Shown here piece after piece: positions 53,228 through 62,142 of a stretch of 64,000 bases of DNA (its first letter is position 1; each line of letters opens with the position of its first letter). The position numbers and the translations under genes are program-made. Under the pieces are notes generated by a model. That model saw only the letters and a program-made list of their open reading frames with translations. It searched no databases and had not been told where the DNA came from. This stretch comes from Propioniciclava tarda (GTDB lineage Bacteria; Actinomycetota; Actinomycetes; Propionibacteriales; Propionibacteriaceae). The stretch lies in assembly GCF_900182665.1 (NCBI RefSeq), contig NZ_FXTL01000009.1:1-64000 (forward strand), written 5' to 3'.

Positions 53228-53490
53228 CGGCACCGGCCGGGACGCCAGGGCGCAGGCCGTCGGCGACAAGGTCGGCCAGCAGTCGCCCGGACGACTGCGC
53301 GTTAGAGCGTCGGCGATCCGAGGCGCCTGGCCAGATTGCCGTGATGCCTCCGCGCACAATGGGGGGACTGGATCGACGGACCAACGCCGTTGACGGCGCA
53401 AGATCGTTGGACCTACCCGTTCACACCCGACAGATCTGCCCGCCATGGCCGGAGAAAGGTCCGCGCGGAGCGTCCGGATAGGATCGCCTC

Positions 53491-54765
53491 GTGATCGATC
53501 CGAAGCTTCTGCGCACCGACCCTGACCGCATCCGGCGCTCGCTGGAGGCCCGCGGTGAGGCGTCCGGCCTTGTCGACGACCTGATCGCCGCCGACGAGCG
53601 GCGCCGCGAGCTGATCGCGTCCAGCGAGACCATGCGCGCCGAGCAGAAGGACCTGTCCCGCCAGGTGCCCAAGGCGTCCGCCGAGGAGCGCCCCGCCCTC
53701 CTCGAACGCACCAAGGACCTCGCCCAGCGGGTCAAGGACGCCACCGCCGAGGCCGACGCCGCCAAGGCCCGCTTCGACGAGCTGATGCTGCGCCTGCCCA
53801 ACCTGGTGATCGACGGCGTCCCGACCGGCGGCGAAGACGACCTCTACGTCATCGAGACCCACGGCGCCCCGCGCGATTTCGCCGCCGAGGGATTCACCCC
53901 GCGCGACCACATCGAGCTCGGCGAGGCGCTCGGCGCCATCGACATGGACCGGGGCGCCAAAGTCTCCGGCAGCCGCTTCTATTTCCTCACCGGCGTCGGC
54001 GCGCAGCTCGAATTCGCCCTGCTCAACCTCGCCATGCAGAAGGCCGCCGAGTGGGGCTTCACGCCGATGATCCCGCCGGCGCTGGTCAAGCCCTCCGCGA
54101 TGGAGGGAACCGGCTTCCTCGGACAGGCCGCCGAGGACGTCTACTACCTCGAACGCGACGACCTCTACCTCGTCGGCACGTCCGAAGTGGCTCTGGCCGC
54201 GTACCACTCAGACGAGATCCTGGACGCCGCCACGCTCCCGCGCGCCTACGTCGCCTTCAGCCCGTGCTTCCGCCGCGAGGCCGGCTCGTACGGCAAGGAC
54301 ACCAAGGGCATCTTCCGCGTCCACTGGTTCGACAAGGTGGAGATGTTCGTCTACTGCCGTCCCGAGGACGCCGAGGAGTGGCATCAGAAACTCCTCGGCT
54401 TCGAGAAGGAATTCATCAGCCTGCTCGAGATTCCGTTCCAGGTGCTCGACGTCGCGTCCGGCGACCTCGGCCTGTCGGCCGCCCGCAAGTTCGACTGCTA
54501 CGGCTACGTCCCCAGCCAGGATCGGTACCGCGAGATCACGTCCACCTCGAACTGCACCGAGTTCCAGGCCCGCCGACTCAACATCCGCATGCGGGACGCC
54601 TCGGGCGTCAGCTCGCTCGCGACCCTCAACGGCACGCTGTGCTCGATGGCGCGGCCCATCATCATGATCCTCGAGAACCACCAGCAGGCGGACGCCTCCG
54701 TCCGCGTCCCGGTGGCACTGCGCCCGTTCCTCGGCGGACGCGAGGTCCTGACGCCGATCGCTTAG
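53491..54765 (+). CDS. serS: Seryl-tRNA synthetase
   Basis: Charges tRNA-Ser and, in selenium users, tRNA-Sec. The 424-residue class II synthetase has the N-terminal antiparallel coiled-coil (residues ~25-100), motif 2 [37 protein letters not shown], and motif 3 ([28 protein letters not shown]). GTG start. A hairpin follows directly after the stop. Confidence 0.96.
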   Translation: MIDPKLLRTDPDRIRRSLEARGEASGLVDDLIAADERRRELIASSETMRAEQKDLSRQVPKASAEERPALLERTKDLAQRVKDATAEADAAKARFDELMLRLPNLVIDGVPTGGEDDLYVIETHGAPRDFAAEGFTPRDHIELGEALGAIDMDRGAKVSGSRFYFLTGVGAQLEFALLNLAMQKAAEWGFTPMIPPALVKPSAMEGTGFLGQAAEDVYYLERDDLYLVGTSEVALAAYHSDEILDAATLPRAYVAFSPCFRREAGSYGKDTKGIFRVHWFDKVEMFVYCRPEDAEEWHQKLLGFEKEFISLLEIPFQVLDVASGDLGLSAARKFDCYGYVPSQDRYREITSTSNCTEFQARRLNIRMRDASGVSSLATLNGTLCSMARPIIMILENHQQADASVRVPVALRPFLGGREVLTPIA

Positions 54766-54808
54766 ACGTGTGACTTTGTCGGCGTAGTCGCCAACAAAGT
54801 CACACGTC
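54765..54808. terminator. Hairpin after serS
   Basis: GACGTGTGACTTTGT (54765-54779) pairs perfectly with ACAAAGTCACACGTC (54794-54808); the inner GGCG/CGCC extends the stem. It begins at the last base of the serS stop codon. Style (long perfect stem, no U-run) matches those after hutI and argF. Confidence 0.7.
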
Positions 54809-54902
54809 GAGCGGGCGGTGCATGCCTGGTCATCTCAGTTTCCACCCGTCCCAACGCGGGCAGGAGCACGATGGGGGTGCTCATCCGATCAACGAGGCAG
54901 CC

Positions 54903-56306
54903 ATGGTCAGCGACCAACCCGGACCCATCCCGAACGCCACCGTCATCGCGGACGCCGTCCGCTCCGGACGCCTCACCGCGCGAGCAGCCGTTGAGCACTC
55001 CCTCGCCCGGATCGCCCGCCACGACCCGGCCCTGAACGCGTTCACCGTTGTCCGCGCCGACCAAGCCCGAGCAGAAGCCGACGCCCAGGATGCGGGCGGC
55101 CGCGGCCACCACGGACCCCTCGCCGGCGTCCCGGTCGCCGTCAAAGAGGAGTACGACGTCGCCGGCCTCGTCACCACCCTCGGCGGACGCGGCAACTCGA
55201 CGCCCGCGGCGTCCGACTCGGACGTCATCAAACGACTCAGGGACGCCGGCGCCATCATCGTCGGCAAGACGGCGATGCCTGAGTTCGGGCAGTTCCCGCA
55301 CACCGAGGGCCTCGACCGGGGTCGCACGCACAACCCCTGGGCTCTCGACCGATCGCCCGGCGGCTCGTCGGGAGGGTCGGCGGTTGCCGTGGCGTCCGGG
55401 ATGGTGCCGATCGCCCTCGGCGCGGACGGTGGCGGCTCGATCCGGATCCCGGCGTCCGCGTGCGGGCTCGTCGGCCTCAAGCCCCAGCGCGGACGCATCA
55501 CCCCGTCGCCGCTGATCGAGCACTGGTTCGGCCTCGTCGTCCTCGGCGCGCTGACGCGATCGGTCGCCGACCAGGCACTCGTCCTGGACGCCATCGCGGG
55601 CTCCCTGCCCGCCGACCGCTACCGCGCCGCACCCCTGAAAGAGCCGCTGACAAGCGCCATCACCGGACGCCCCCGGCTCCGCGTCGGCTGGACCACCAAA
55701 CCGGTCATGCCCGGAGCCAAGGTCGATCCCGAGGTCTCGGACGCCATGGCGGCCTTCGGCTCTCGGCTCGCCGGACTCGGGCATGCGGCGTCCCCCATCG
55801 AACCCCGCTGGCCCGTGCCGACCCCGGCCTTCCTGCCGCAGTTCTTCGCCGGCATGCGGGTCGAGGCGGGCCAGGTGGAGCATCCCGAACGCCTGGAACC
55901 GCGCACTCGCGCGACGGTGGCCATGTCCGGCTGGGCGACGCCCAGGGTCGTCGAGGCCGCCTTGGCGGCAGGTCGCCGGGTGACCGCGGCCCTGGACGCC
56001 CTGCTCGCCGACTGGGACGTGATCGCCGTCCCGACGATGACGGTCCCGCCCCCGAAGCTGGGCCTCCTGGACGGCCTGGGCGCCGTGCGATCGCTGCTGA
56101 AGTCCACGCCGATCGTGGGCAACACGGCGATCTTCAACGTCTCGGGCCACCCCGCGCTGTCGATCCCGATGGGCCTCACGAGCGACGGCCTGCCGCTCGG
56201 CGTCCAACTGCTCGGACCCTACGGCGGCGAAGGACGCCTCCTCGCCCTCGCCGCCGAGTTGGAAGAGGCGCAGCCCTGGGACGCCGTCGCTCCGGCCTAC
56301 CGGTAG
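54903..56306 (+). CDS. Amidase signature family hydrolase
   Basis: A 467-residue amidase with the Ser-cisSer-Lys triad: Lys in VAVKEEYDV, the Ser pair in RSPGGSSGGSAVAVASG and the GGGSIRIPAS nucleophile-loop. Length and motifs place it among amidases that hydrolyse small amides or nylon-type oligomers rather than GatA (no GatB/C nearby). ATG 54903 chosen; an ATG 81 bases upstream overlaps the hairpin region less plausibly. Substrate is unknown. Confidence 0.9.
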   Translation: MVSDQPGPIPNATVIADAVRSGRLTARAAVEHSLARIARHDPALNAFTVVRADQARAEADAQDAGGRGHHGPLAGVPVAVKEEYDVAGLVTTLGGRGNSTPAASDSDVIKRLRDAGAIIVGKTAMPEFGQFPHTEGLDRGRTHNPWALDRSPGGSSGGSAVAVASGMVPIALGADGGGSIRIPASACGLVGLKPQRGRITPSPLIEHWFGLVVLGALTRSVADQALVLDAIAGSLPADRYRAAPLKEPLTSAITGRPRLRVGWTTKPVMPGAKVDPEVSDAMAAFGSRLAGLGHAASPIEPRWPVPTPAFLPQFFAGMRVEAGQVEHPERLEPRTRATVAMSGWATPRVVEAALAAGRRVTAALDALLADWDVIAVPTMTVPPPKLGLLDGLGAVRSLLKSTPIVGNTAIFNVSGHPALSIPMGLTSDGLPLGVQLLGPYGGEGRLLALAAELEEAQPWDAVAPAYR

Positions 56307-56401
56307 GGGCTGTCACCCGCGCGAGTTCTTCACGCCCGCCGCGCCCGGGGCGGAGGATGAGTACGGTCAGCAACAGCTCGCCCGCCAACCCCAGGAATCC
56401 G

Positions 56402-57022
56402 ATGGAAGCCCCACCCCCCAGCACCCCTTGGCGCGTCGAACGCCAGTTTGAGCCGGTCGAGCGCGTCTGGGTTCTGGACGCCGACGCGCTGCTCGTCGGC
56501 ACCTATGACTTGGCCACGGGGGCGGTCCGCTGCTGCCGGGTCGGGGCGCACGCGGGCCTGGACGCCTTTCTCGCGGGGTGGTTCGCAGCCACGTTCCCGG
56601 GCGGTGGAGACCATCGTTCCGTAGGCTCGGGTCTGCCCGCCGACCAGCAGATCCCGTCGACGCCACCCGACGAAGGGCCAGTGCTCCTGGCGCAGTTCCC
56701 GCCGCCCGAGGGGGAGCCCCTGCTTGAGCCCCACGCTGGTCCCGAGTGGCTCAACCCGTGGCGCGGACCGGTCGAGAAACAGATCGCCGTACTGCCCGCG
56801 GGGACCGTCCCAGCCGCGGCTCCTTACGCCGTCCCGACGAGGGCGTGGTCCGAGATCACCGTGGATCCGCTTGCCGGGCCCTGGGAGACCGTCGACCCGA
56901 GCCAGGTGCCCGCCCAGGGCCGCCGCAAACGCGGGGCTCCCCAACCGGACGACACTGCCGCGGTCTTCATCAGCCGCATGTTCAAGTCAGGCACGGCGGC
57001 GCTTCCACGCAAAGAGCGCTGA
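56402..57022 (+). CDS. Hypothetical protein
   Basis: A 206-residue, mostly soluble, Pro-rich protein without recognised domain. It has VWVLDADALLVGTYDLATG near the start and a basic C-terminus (GRRKRGAP, MFKSGTAALPRKER). The ATG at 56402 has an AGGA site; an in-frame ATG at 56357 has GGAGG immediately adjacent. It is not similar to neighbours. Confidence 0.5.
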   Translation: MEAPPPSTPWRVERQFEPVERVWVLDADALLVGTYDLATGAVRCCRVGAHAGLDAFLAGWFAATFPGGGDHRSVGSGLPADQQIPSTPPDEGPVLLAQFPPPEGEPLLEPHAGPEWLNPWRGPVEKQIAVLPAGTVPAAAPYAVPTRAWSEITVDPLAGPWETVDPSQVPAQGRRKRGAPQPDDTAAVFISRMFKSGTAALPRKER

Positions 57023-57181
57023 AGGTACCGAAGAGCGCATCCGCGAGGCACCTCAGCGATCCCCTCGATCGGGGTGGCTTACCGAGCCGTCGAGTTCATC
57101 GATTGCCGTCTGCGCCAGCGCTGAACGTCGGAAGGCCGCCGCCGCGGCGGGCCGCCTTATGGCTGGCAACCCGGAAACCGT

Positions 57182-57243
57182 CACTCTCATGGTCGTTGGG
57201 CACCGGATAGGCGCGTCGAGGTGGCGTGAGAGTGCTCAAAACC
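57182..57243 (+). repeat. Inverted-repeat leader element upstream of an APH-like gene
   Basis: CACTCTCA (57182-57189) and TGAGAGTG (57227-57234) flank 37 bases, then CTCAAAACCGGGTTGA. Same spacing and right-arm motif as the hutI leader (16479). Confidence 0.6.
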
Positions 57244-57270
57244 GGGTTGAGAGGGAGGATGGCGTCCGTG

Positions 57271-58158
57271 ATGCATCCTCGGCAGGTGGAGGTGAGCGTG
57301 GACGCCGTCGCTCGGGCGATCGAGGACCAGGTGCCCGAGTTGGCCGGGCTGCGGATCGAGCGCGTCCCTTCGGCGGGCACGGAGGTGGCGCCGTTTCGCG
57401 TCGGGGAGGCGTTCGTCGCCCGCGTCCCCCTGGTGCCGAGTGCGGACGCCGACGCGCGAGTCCGGCTGCGGGCCGCGGCCGAGCATGCGCTGTTCCTGAC
57501 GCGCAGGATCCCGGTCGAGGTGCCGCGCCCGATCGCCGTCGGCGAGCCCTGGGACGACTATCCGGGCTTGTGGTCGCTGTGGACTTGGGTCGACGGCGAC
57601 TCGCTGGACGCGGCGCCCCAGCTAGACCAGCAGTCCTTGGCTGGCGACCTCGCCGCCCTCGCCAACGCGTTTCACGCCCTGCCGATCGGCGCCGACTGGA
57701 CGCATAACGGACGCGGCGGCCGTCCACTGGCCGACACCGACTGGGTGCGCACCTCGATCGCCCGCACGGCTCACCTGATCGACGCCGTCGCCGCGACCGC
57801 CGTCTGGGAGCGCGCCCTCGCGGCCGAGCCCCACGCGGGGCCAGCCCTCCACCTCAGCAGCGACGCCGTGCCGGGCAACCTGATCGTCCGCGACGGACGC
57901 CTCGCCGGGCTGATCGACATCGGCGCGCCGATGTTCGGCGACCCCGCGTCCGATCTCGCGCCCGCCTGGTCCGTCCTGGACGAGCCGGCCCGCTCGGCCT
58001 TCCGCCACCTGACAAAGCTGGACGCCGCCGCCTGGGAGCGCGGCAGGGGCTGGGCGTTCGAGATGGCGATCGGCGGACTGCACTACTACGAGCACACCAA
58101 CCAGACCTTCTTCGAGATGGCCCGCCGCACCCTGGCCCGCCTGCTGGAGACCGCGTGA
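57271..58158 (+). CDS. Aminoglycoside phosphotransferase-like kinase
   Basis: A 295-residue kinase-fold protein: VPRPIAVGEPWDDYPGLWSL, LHLSSDAVPGNLIVRDGRL (the usual HGDxxxxN reads SSDAVPGN, so the catalytic His is replaced) and LIDIGAPMFGDPASDLAP (DxG-like). Because the catalytic loop departs from consensus, activity is uncertain. It overlaps the next kinase gene by a GTGA. The start at 57271 or GTG 57268 cannot be separated. Confidence 0.72.
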   Translation: MHPRQVEVSVDAVARAIEDQVPELAGLRIERVPSAGTEVAPFRVGEAFVARVPLVPSADADARVRLRAAAEHALFLTRRIPVEVPRPIAVGEPWDDYPGLWSLWTWVDGDSLDAAPQLDQQSLAGDLAALANAFHALPIGADWTHNGRGGRPLADTDWVRTSIARTAHLIDAVAATAVWERALAAEPHAGPALHLSSDAVPGNLIVRDGRLAGLIDIGAPMFGDPASDLAPAWSVLDEPARSAFRHLTKLDAAAWERGRGWAFEMAIGGLHYYEHTNQTFFEMARRTLARLLETA

Positions 58159-59081
58159 TCGCGATCCCGCCCGGGCTCGCCGAGCGGGCCGAGCTCGGCC
58201 CCGATTGGGCGGCCTGGCTCGACGGACTGCCGCGGCTGGCGTCCGAGGTCTGCGCCGACTGGGACCTGACCCCCGATGGCCCCCCGCAGCACGGCTTCTG
58301 CGCGCTGGTCCTGCCGGTGACGGGCGCCGACGGCGTCCGACTGATGTTGAAACTGTCCATGGGCGAACGCGACAACGCCGGCGAGGTCGAGGCGCTGAAG
58401 GCCTGGCGCGGGCTCGGCGCGGTGCGGCTGGAGGCTGCGGATCCGCACCGCGGGGCGCTGCTGCTCGAGCGACTGGAGCCGGCCGACCTGAACGCGCTCG
58501 ATCCGCTGGACGCCTGTGAAATCGTCGGACGCCTCATGTCGCGTCTGCACGTGCTGCCCACGCCGCGCCTGCCTCGGCTGACGGGGTTCGTGCTCGAGTG
58601 GCTGGCCGACCTGGCGGCCCTCGGGCGAGACGTTCCGGCCCCGCCGCGGTTCGTCCAGCAGGCGCTCAGCGCGGGCCGCGCGCTGGCGTCCGATCGGGCG
58701 ATGACCAGCGCGATCGTCCACGGGGACCTGCACTACGACAACGTCCTGGCCGGACGCCGCGAGCCCTGGCTGGCGATCGATCCGAAGGGATTCGCGGGCG
58801 ATCCGGCCTACGAGCTGGCGCCGATGCTGTGGAACCGCTGGGACGACCTGGTGGCGTCCGGCGACCTCGGCAACGCGCTGCGCGAGCGCTTCTACACGCT
58901 CGTGGACGCGTCCGGGCTCGACGAGCGGCGGTGCCGCGATTGGGTGGTGGTCCGGTCGATGATCGGGGTGAGCTGGGAGGTCCGGGACGCCCGCGCCGCG
59001 GGGCGTCCGCTCAGCGCCGAACAGCGCGACTGGATCACCCGCTGCGTGACCACGGCGAAGGCGATGCAGGCCGTCGAGTAG
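58155..59081 (+). CDS. APH(6)/hydroxyurea phosphotransferase-family kinase
   Basis: A 308-residue protein of the streptomycin 6-kinase family. It has GAVRLEAADPHRGALLLERL, the catalytic HGDLHYDNVLAG and the metal-binding IDPKGFAGDPAYELAP. Related enzymes phosphorylate streptomycin or hydroxyurea, but many chromosomal copies act on unknown metabolites. GTG start overlapping the preceding stop (GTGA), so the two kinases are probably co-expressed. Confidence 0.85.
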   Translation: MIAIPPGLAERAELGPDWAAWLDGLPRLASEVCADWDLTPDGPPQHGFCALVLPVTGADGVRLMLKLSMGERDNAGEVEALKAWRGLGAVRLEAADPHRGALLLERLEPADLNALDPLDACEIVGRLMSRLHVLPTPRLPRLTGFVLEWLADLAALGRDVPAPPRFVQQALSAGRALASDRAMTSAIVHGDLHYDNVLAGRREPWLAIDPKGFAGDPAYELAPMLWNRWDDLVASGDLGNALRERFYTLVDASGLDERRCRDWVVVRSMIGVSWEVRDARAAGRPLSAEQRDWITRCVTTAKAMQAVE

Positions 59082-59143
59082 CCCGTGGCGCTCAGGCGCT
59101 GACTCGATGTTGTCGCCGACGGTGCGCCGCGTACCGTTGAGGC

Positions 59144-59518
59144 ATGCACACCCCCGGCGACGACGCCTTCCCCACCCCGGGTCCTTCGGCGTACGGCCGG
59201 ACGCCTGCGCCGCAGCCGTACCCCGTGCAGCAGTGGAACGCGTACCCGCAGGCCACCCAGGTCCCGATGGGCTGGGTGGGCCCGCCGCCGATCGTCGCCC
59301 CGACGAACGTGCTGGCGATCATCTCGCTGGTGTCGGCGCTGATCGCCATTCCGCTCCTTCCGGTGATCCTGGGGCACCTGTCGCTCGGTCAGATCAACCG
59401 GACCGGCGAGGGCGGCCGCGGCATGGCCATCGCGGGCCTCGTGCTCGGCTACCTGTCCATCGCGGGGTGGTTCCTCCTGTTCCTGCTGGTGCTGGCGGTC
59501 GGGCTGTCCGGTATCTGA
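59144..59518 (+). CDS. DUF4190 membrane protein
   Basis: A 124-residue protein: a Pro/Gln/Tyr-rich cytosolic N-terminus, then two membrane segments (NVLAIISLVSALIAIPLLPV, AIAGLVLGYLSIAGWFLLFL) separated by the LGHLSLGQINRTGEGGRGMA signature of DUF4190. Function unknown. Confidence 0.8.
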   Translation: MHTPGDDAFPTPGPSAYGRTPAPQPYPVQQWNAYPQATQVPMGWVGPPPIVAPTNVLAIISLVSALIAIPLLPVILGHLSLGQINRTGEGGRGMAIAGLVLGYLSIAGWFLLFLLVLAVGLSGI

Positions 59519-59568
59519 GCGTCCCGCGCGGCGTGGGTCGGTCGAGTTCGGCCGCGTACTGTGGCACG

Positions 59569-60357
59569 GTGACAGTCGTGTGGAAGCCGAAACTCGTCGC
59601 CCTCGATCTCGACGGCACCCTCGTCCGGCACGACGACACCGTCCCGGACGAGATCGCCGCGGCGGTACGGGACGCGGCGGCGTCCGGTGTGCACGTCGTC
59701 ATCGCGACCGGACGCGGCTGGCACGGGACCGTCCATCACGTGGACGCCCTGGGGCTGCCGCCCGGGCCGCACGTGTCGAGCAACGGGGCGGTGCTCGTCA
59801 CCTACCCGCCGCTGCACGTCGACGAGGTGGTGACGTTCGATCCGCGCGAGGCGATTGCGCGCGTCCTGGAGGAGCACCCGTCCGCGCTGCTCGGCGTCGA
59901 GGAGGTCGGGCGCGGCTACCTCGTCTCGAAGCCCTTCCCGCCGGGCGAGCTGGGCGGTCAGGTGGAGGTCGTGACGCTGGAGCGCATGGCCGCCCACCCG
60001 GCGACGCGCCTCATCGTGCGCGATCCGGAGGGCTCGGACGACGACTTCATCAACCTCGCCCACCGGCTCGGACTCAACGGCGTCGGCTACTCGATCGGCT
60101 ACACCGCCTGGCTCGACATCGCGCCCGAGGGGGTCAACAAGGCGACCGGGCTGGCGTCCGTGGTGGGACGCCTCGGCGTCCGTCCCTCCGACGTCCTCGC
60201 CATCGGCGACGGGCGCAACGACATCGAGATGCTGTCCTGGGCCGGACGCGGTGTCACCTTCGCCGACTCCCCGCCCGAGGTGATCGCGGCTGCGGACGCC
60301 GTCGTGCGGCCGTTCGCCGAGGGCGGCACCGTCGACGAGCTGCGTCGCTGGTTCTGA
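59569..60357 (+). CDS. Cof-type HAD phosphatase
   Basis: A 262-residue HAD (subfamily IIB) hydrolase: motif I ALDLDGTLVRHD, motif II IATGRG, motif III K in EGVNKATGLA and motif IV AIGDGRNDIEML. Likely a sugar- or nucleotide-phosphate phosphatase. The GTG at 59569 was taken as start; a second GTG at 59578 is possible. Confidence 0.88.
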   Translation: MTVVWKPKLVALDLDGTLVRHDDTVPDEIAAAVRDAAASGVHVVIATGRGWHGTVHHVDALGLPPGPHVSSNGAVLVTYPPLHVDEVVTFDPREAIARVLEEHPSALLGVEEVGRGYLVSKPFPPGELGGQVEVVTLERMAAHPATRLIVRDPEGSDDDFINLAHRLGLNGVGYSIGYTAWLDIAPEGVNKATGLASVVGRLGVRPSDVLAIGDGRNDIEMLSWAGRGVTFADSPPEVIAAADAVVRPFAEGGTVDELRRWF

Positions 60358-60573
60358 CATTCGAGACGCCGTCGGCGTCGGTTTGTTGGTGATGCGGACG
60401 CGGTCGGCGCAAGGTTGTTGTTGACGCACGTGATCGACGCGGGCCTCACCGTCGGCGCCTGGTGCGGTAGGTCCATCGCGGGGCGCGGCCTCCTCGGCGC
60501 GCTCGGTGCTGTCGACGCCCGTGACGTTGCGACTCGGCTAGCGTGAGCACGCACCACCACGACAGGACCACCG

Positions 60574-61914
60574 ATGCTGCAGTCGTTCCGCCACACGCCC
60601 GAGTACCTGAGCACGATGGCCGACGGCACGGTCAAGCAGCTCAACCCGTTCAGCGGCACCGAGGTCTGGACGGTTCCCGGGCGCGGCAACCGTCCGCTGG
60701 GCATCATGACCGCAGACCCGAAGCCGCTGGACCCGGCCGATCACGCCCGGCACTGCGCCTTTTGCGCCGAGCGCTACCTGGAGACGCCGCCTGAGAAGTC
60801 GCGGGTGGTCCAGCACGAGGACGGCCGTTACGAGACCCTCTACCGGCTGCCTGCGGCCAACCTGTTCGATACGGTCGCTGAATTTCGACGCATCCCGAAC
60901 CTGTTCGAGATCCTGAGCTTCGACTACTGGAACGCCAACTACGGCTACGTCCTGCCCGACCGGATCGCCGAGCGCAAGGCCGCCTACCTCGCAGACCCGA
61001 AGGGGCTCGCCCACGTCCTGGCCGTGATCGACAACAAGCTCAAGGCGTCCGGCAAGACGCCGGCGCAGATCGACGAACTGAGCGTCGAGGAGAAGGTCGC
61101 GGCGGCGTCCGGATTCTTCGGCGGCGGCCACGACGTCATCGTCGCGCGCCGGCACTATGTCGACGGGGCTACGGACGATACGCAAACGGCGGCGTCCGGA
61201 ACCCTCACGATGGACGAGCATCACCAGTTCACCGCCTTCACGATCGACGGGATCAAGGGCCTGTACGACCTCAACCGGTACGCCCGGTACGTGGCCGTTT
61301 TCCAGAACTGGCTGAAACCCGCGGGGGCGTCCTTCGACCACCTGCACAAGCAGCTGGTGGCGATCGACGAGCGGGGCGTCCAGCACGAGAACGCGCTGAT
61401 GCGGCTGCGCGGCAACCCCAACGTCTTCAACGAGGATGCGGTGAATTACGCGTCCTACAAGAACCTGGTGATCGCCGAGAACGAGCACGCGATCATGTTC
61501 GCCGGCTTCGGGCATCGCTACCCGACGATCGAGATCTACTCCAAGAGCGAGACGTCCGACCCGTGGGAGCAGACGGACGCCGAGGTGCGTGGGATGTCCG
61601 ACCTGATTCACGCCGCCCACGCGGCGACCGGCGTCGACGTGCCGTGCAACGAGGAGTGGCACTACCGGCCGGCGGACGTCGACCTCGCGATGCCCTGGCG
61701 CGTCATGCTCAAGTGGCGGGTGTCGACGCTGGCCGGCTTCGAAGGTGCGACGAAGATCTACCTGAACACGATCGATCCGGCGAACGTGCGCGACCGCGTC
61801 GTCAACAAACTGTTCGCGCTGCGGGCGCAGGGCAAGGTCGCCGAGAACCTCCAGATCGCGTTCGAGGCGGCGTGCCGCCCGAACTGCCTGCGCTACAACA
61901 AGGTGGCGCGCTGA
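60574..61914 (+). CDS. DUF4921-family protein (GalT/HIT-like)
   Basis: A 446-residue protein with a CAFC pair near residue 62 (HARHCAFCAERYL) and a HIT-type active-site region FDHLHKQLVAI. These resemble galactose-1-phosphate uridylyltransferases; the DUF4921 family assignment is from memory. Probably a nucleotidyl transferase or hydrolase on an unidentified sugar-nucleotide. ATG 60574 with AGGA nearby. Confidence 0.75.
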   Translation: MLQSFRHTPEYLSTMADGTVKQLNPFSGTEVWTVPGRGNRPLGIMTADPKPLDPADHARHCAFCAERYLETPPEKSRVVQHEDGRYETLYRLPAANLFDTVAEFRRIPNLFEILSFDYWNANYGYVLPDRIAERKAAYLADPKGLAHVLAVIDNKLKASGKTPAQIDELSVEEKVAAASGFFGGGHDVIVARRHYVDGATDDTQTAASGTLTMDEHHQFTAFTIDGIKGLYDLNRYARYVAVFQNWLKPAGASFDHLHKQLVAIDERGVQHENALMRLRGNPNVFNEDAVNYASYKNLVIAENEHAIMFAGFGHRYPTIEIYSKSETSDPWEQTDAEVRGMSDLIHAAHAATGVDVPCNEEWHYRPADVDLAMPWRVMLKWRVSTLAGFEGATKIYLNTIDPANVRDRVVNKLFALRAQGKVAENLQIAFEAACRPNCLRYNKVAR

Positions 61915-61992
61915 TCAGAGCTCGGCGACGAGCGGCGTCGCGGCGGTGGCCAGGATGACCACGATCGCGACAAGGCAGAAGATGATCGTCAT
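61915..61992 (-). CDS. Possible single-span membrane micropeptide (25 aa)
   Basis: Minus-strand ATG at 61992 opens a 25-codon frame MTIIFCLVAIVVILATAATP then LVAEL and a stop next to the DUF4921 stop. The peptide is a near-perfect membrane helix, which is unusual for random sequence. There is no clear Shine-Dalgarno. Not predicted by ordinary ORF length limits. Confidence 0.35.
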   Translation of the reverse strand: MTIIFCLVAIVVILATAATPLVAEL

Positions 61993-62142
61993 CGCTCAAG
62001 GGTGCGCGGCGGTGGGGGTCCGCACCATCGTCCTGCAGGACCGTTCTTGATCAGTCCCTGGGCCTATTCGGCGTCTCGCGCCGTGCAGTGATCGCGGTCG
62101 GCAGTCCTGGCGCCAGAGGCGAGGTCAGGTCCGGACGCCGCC

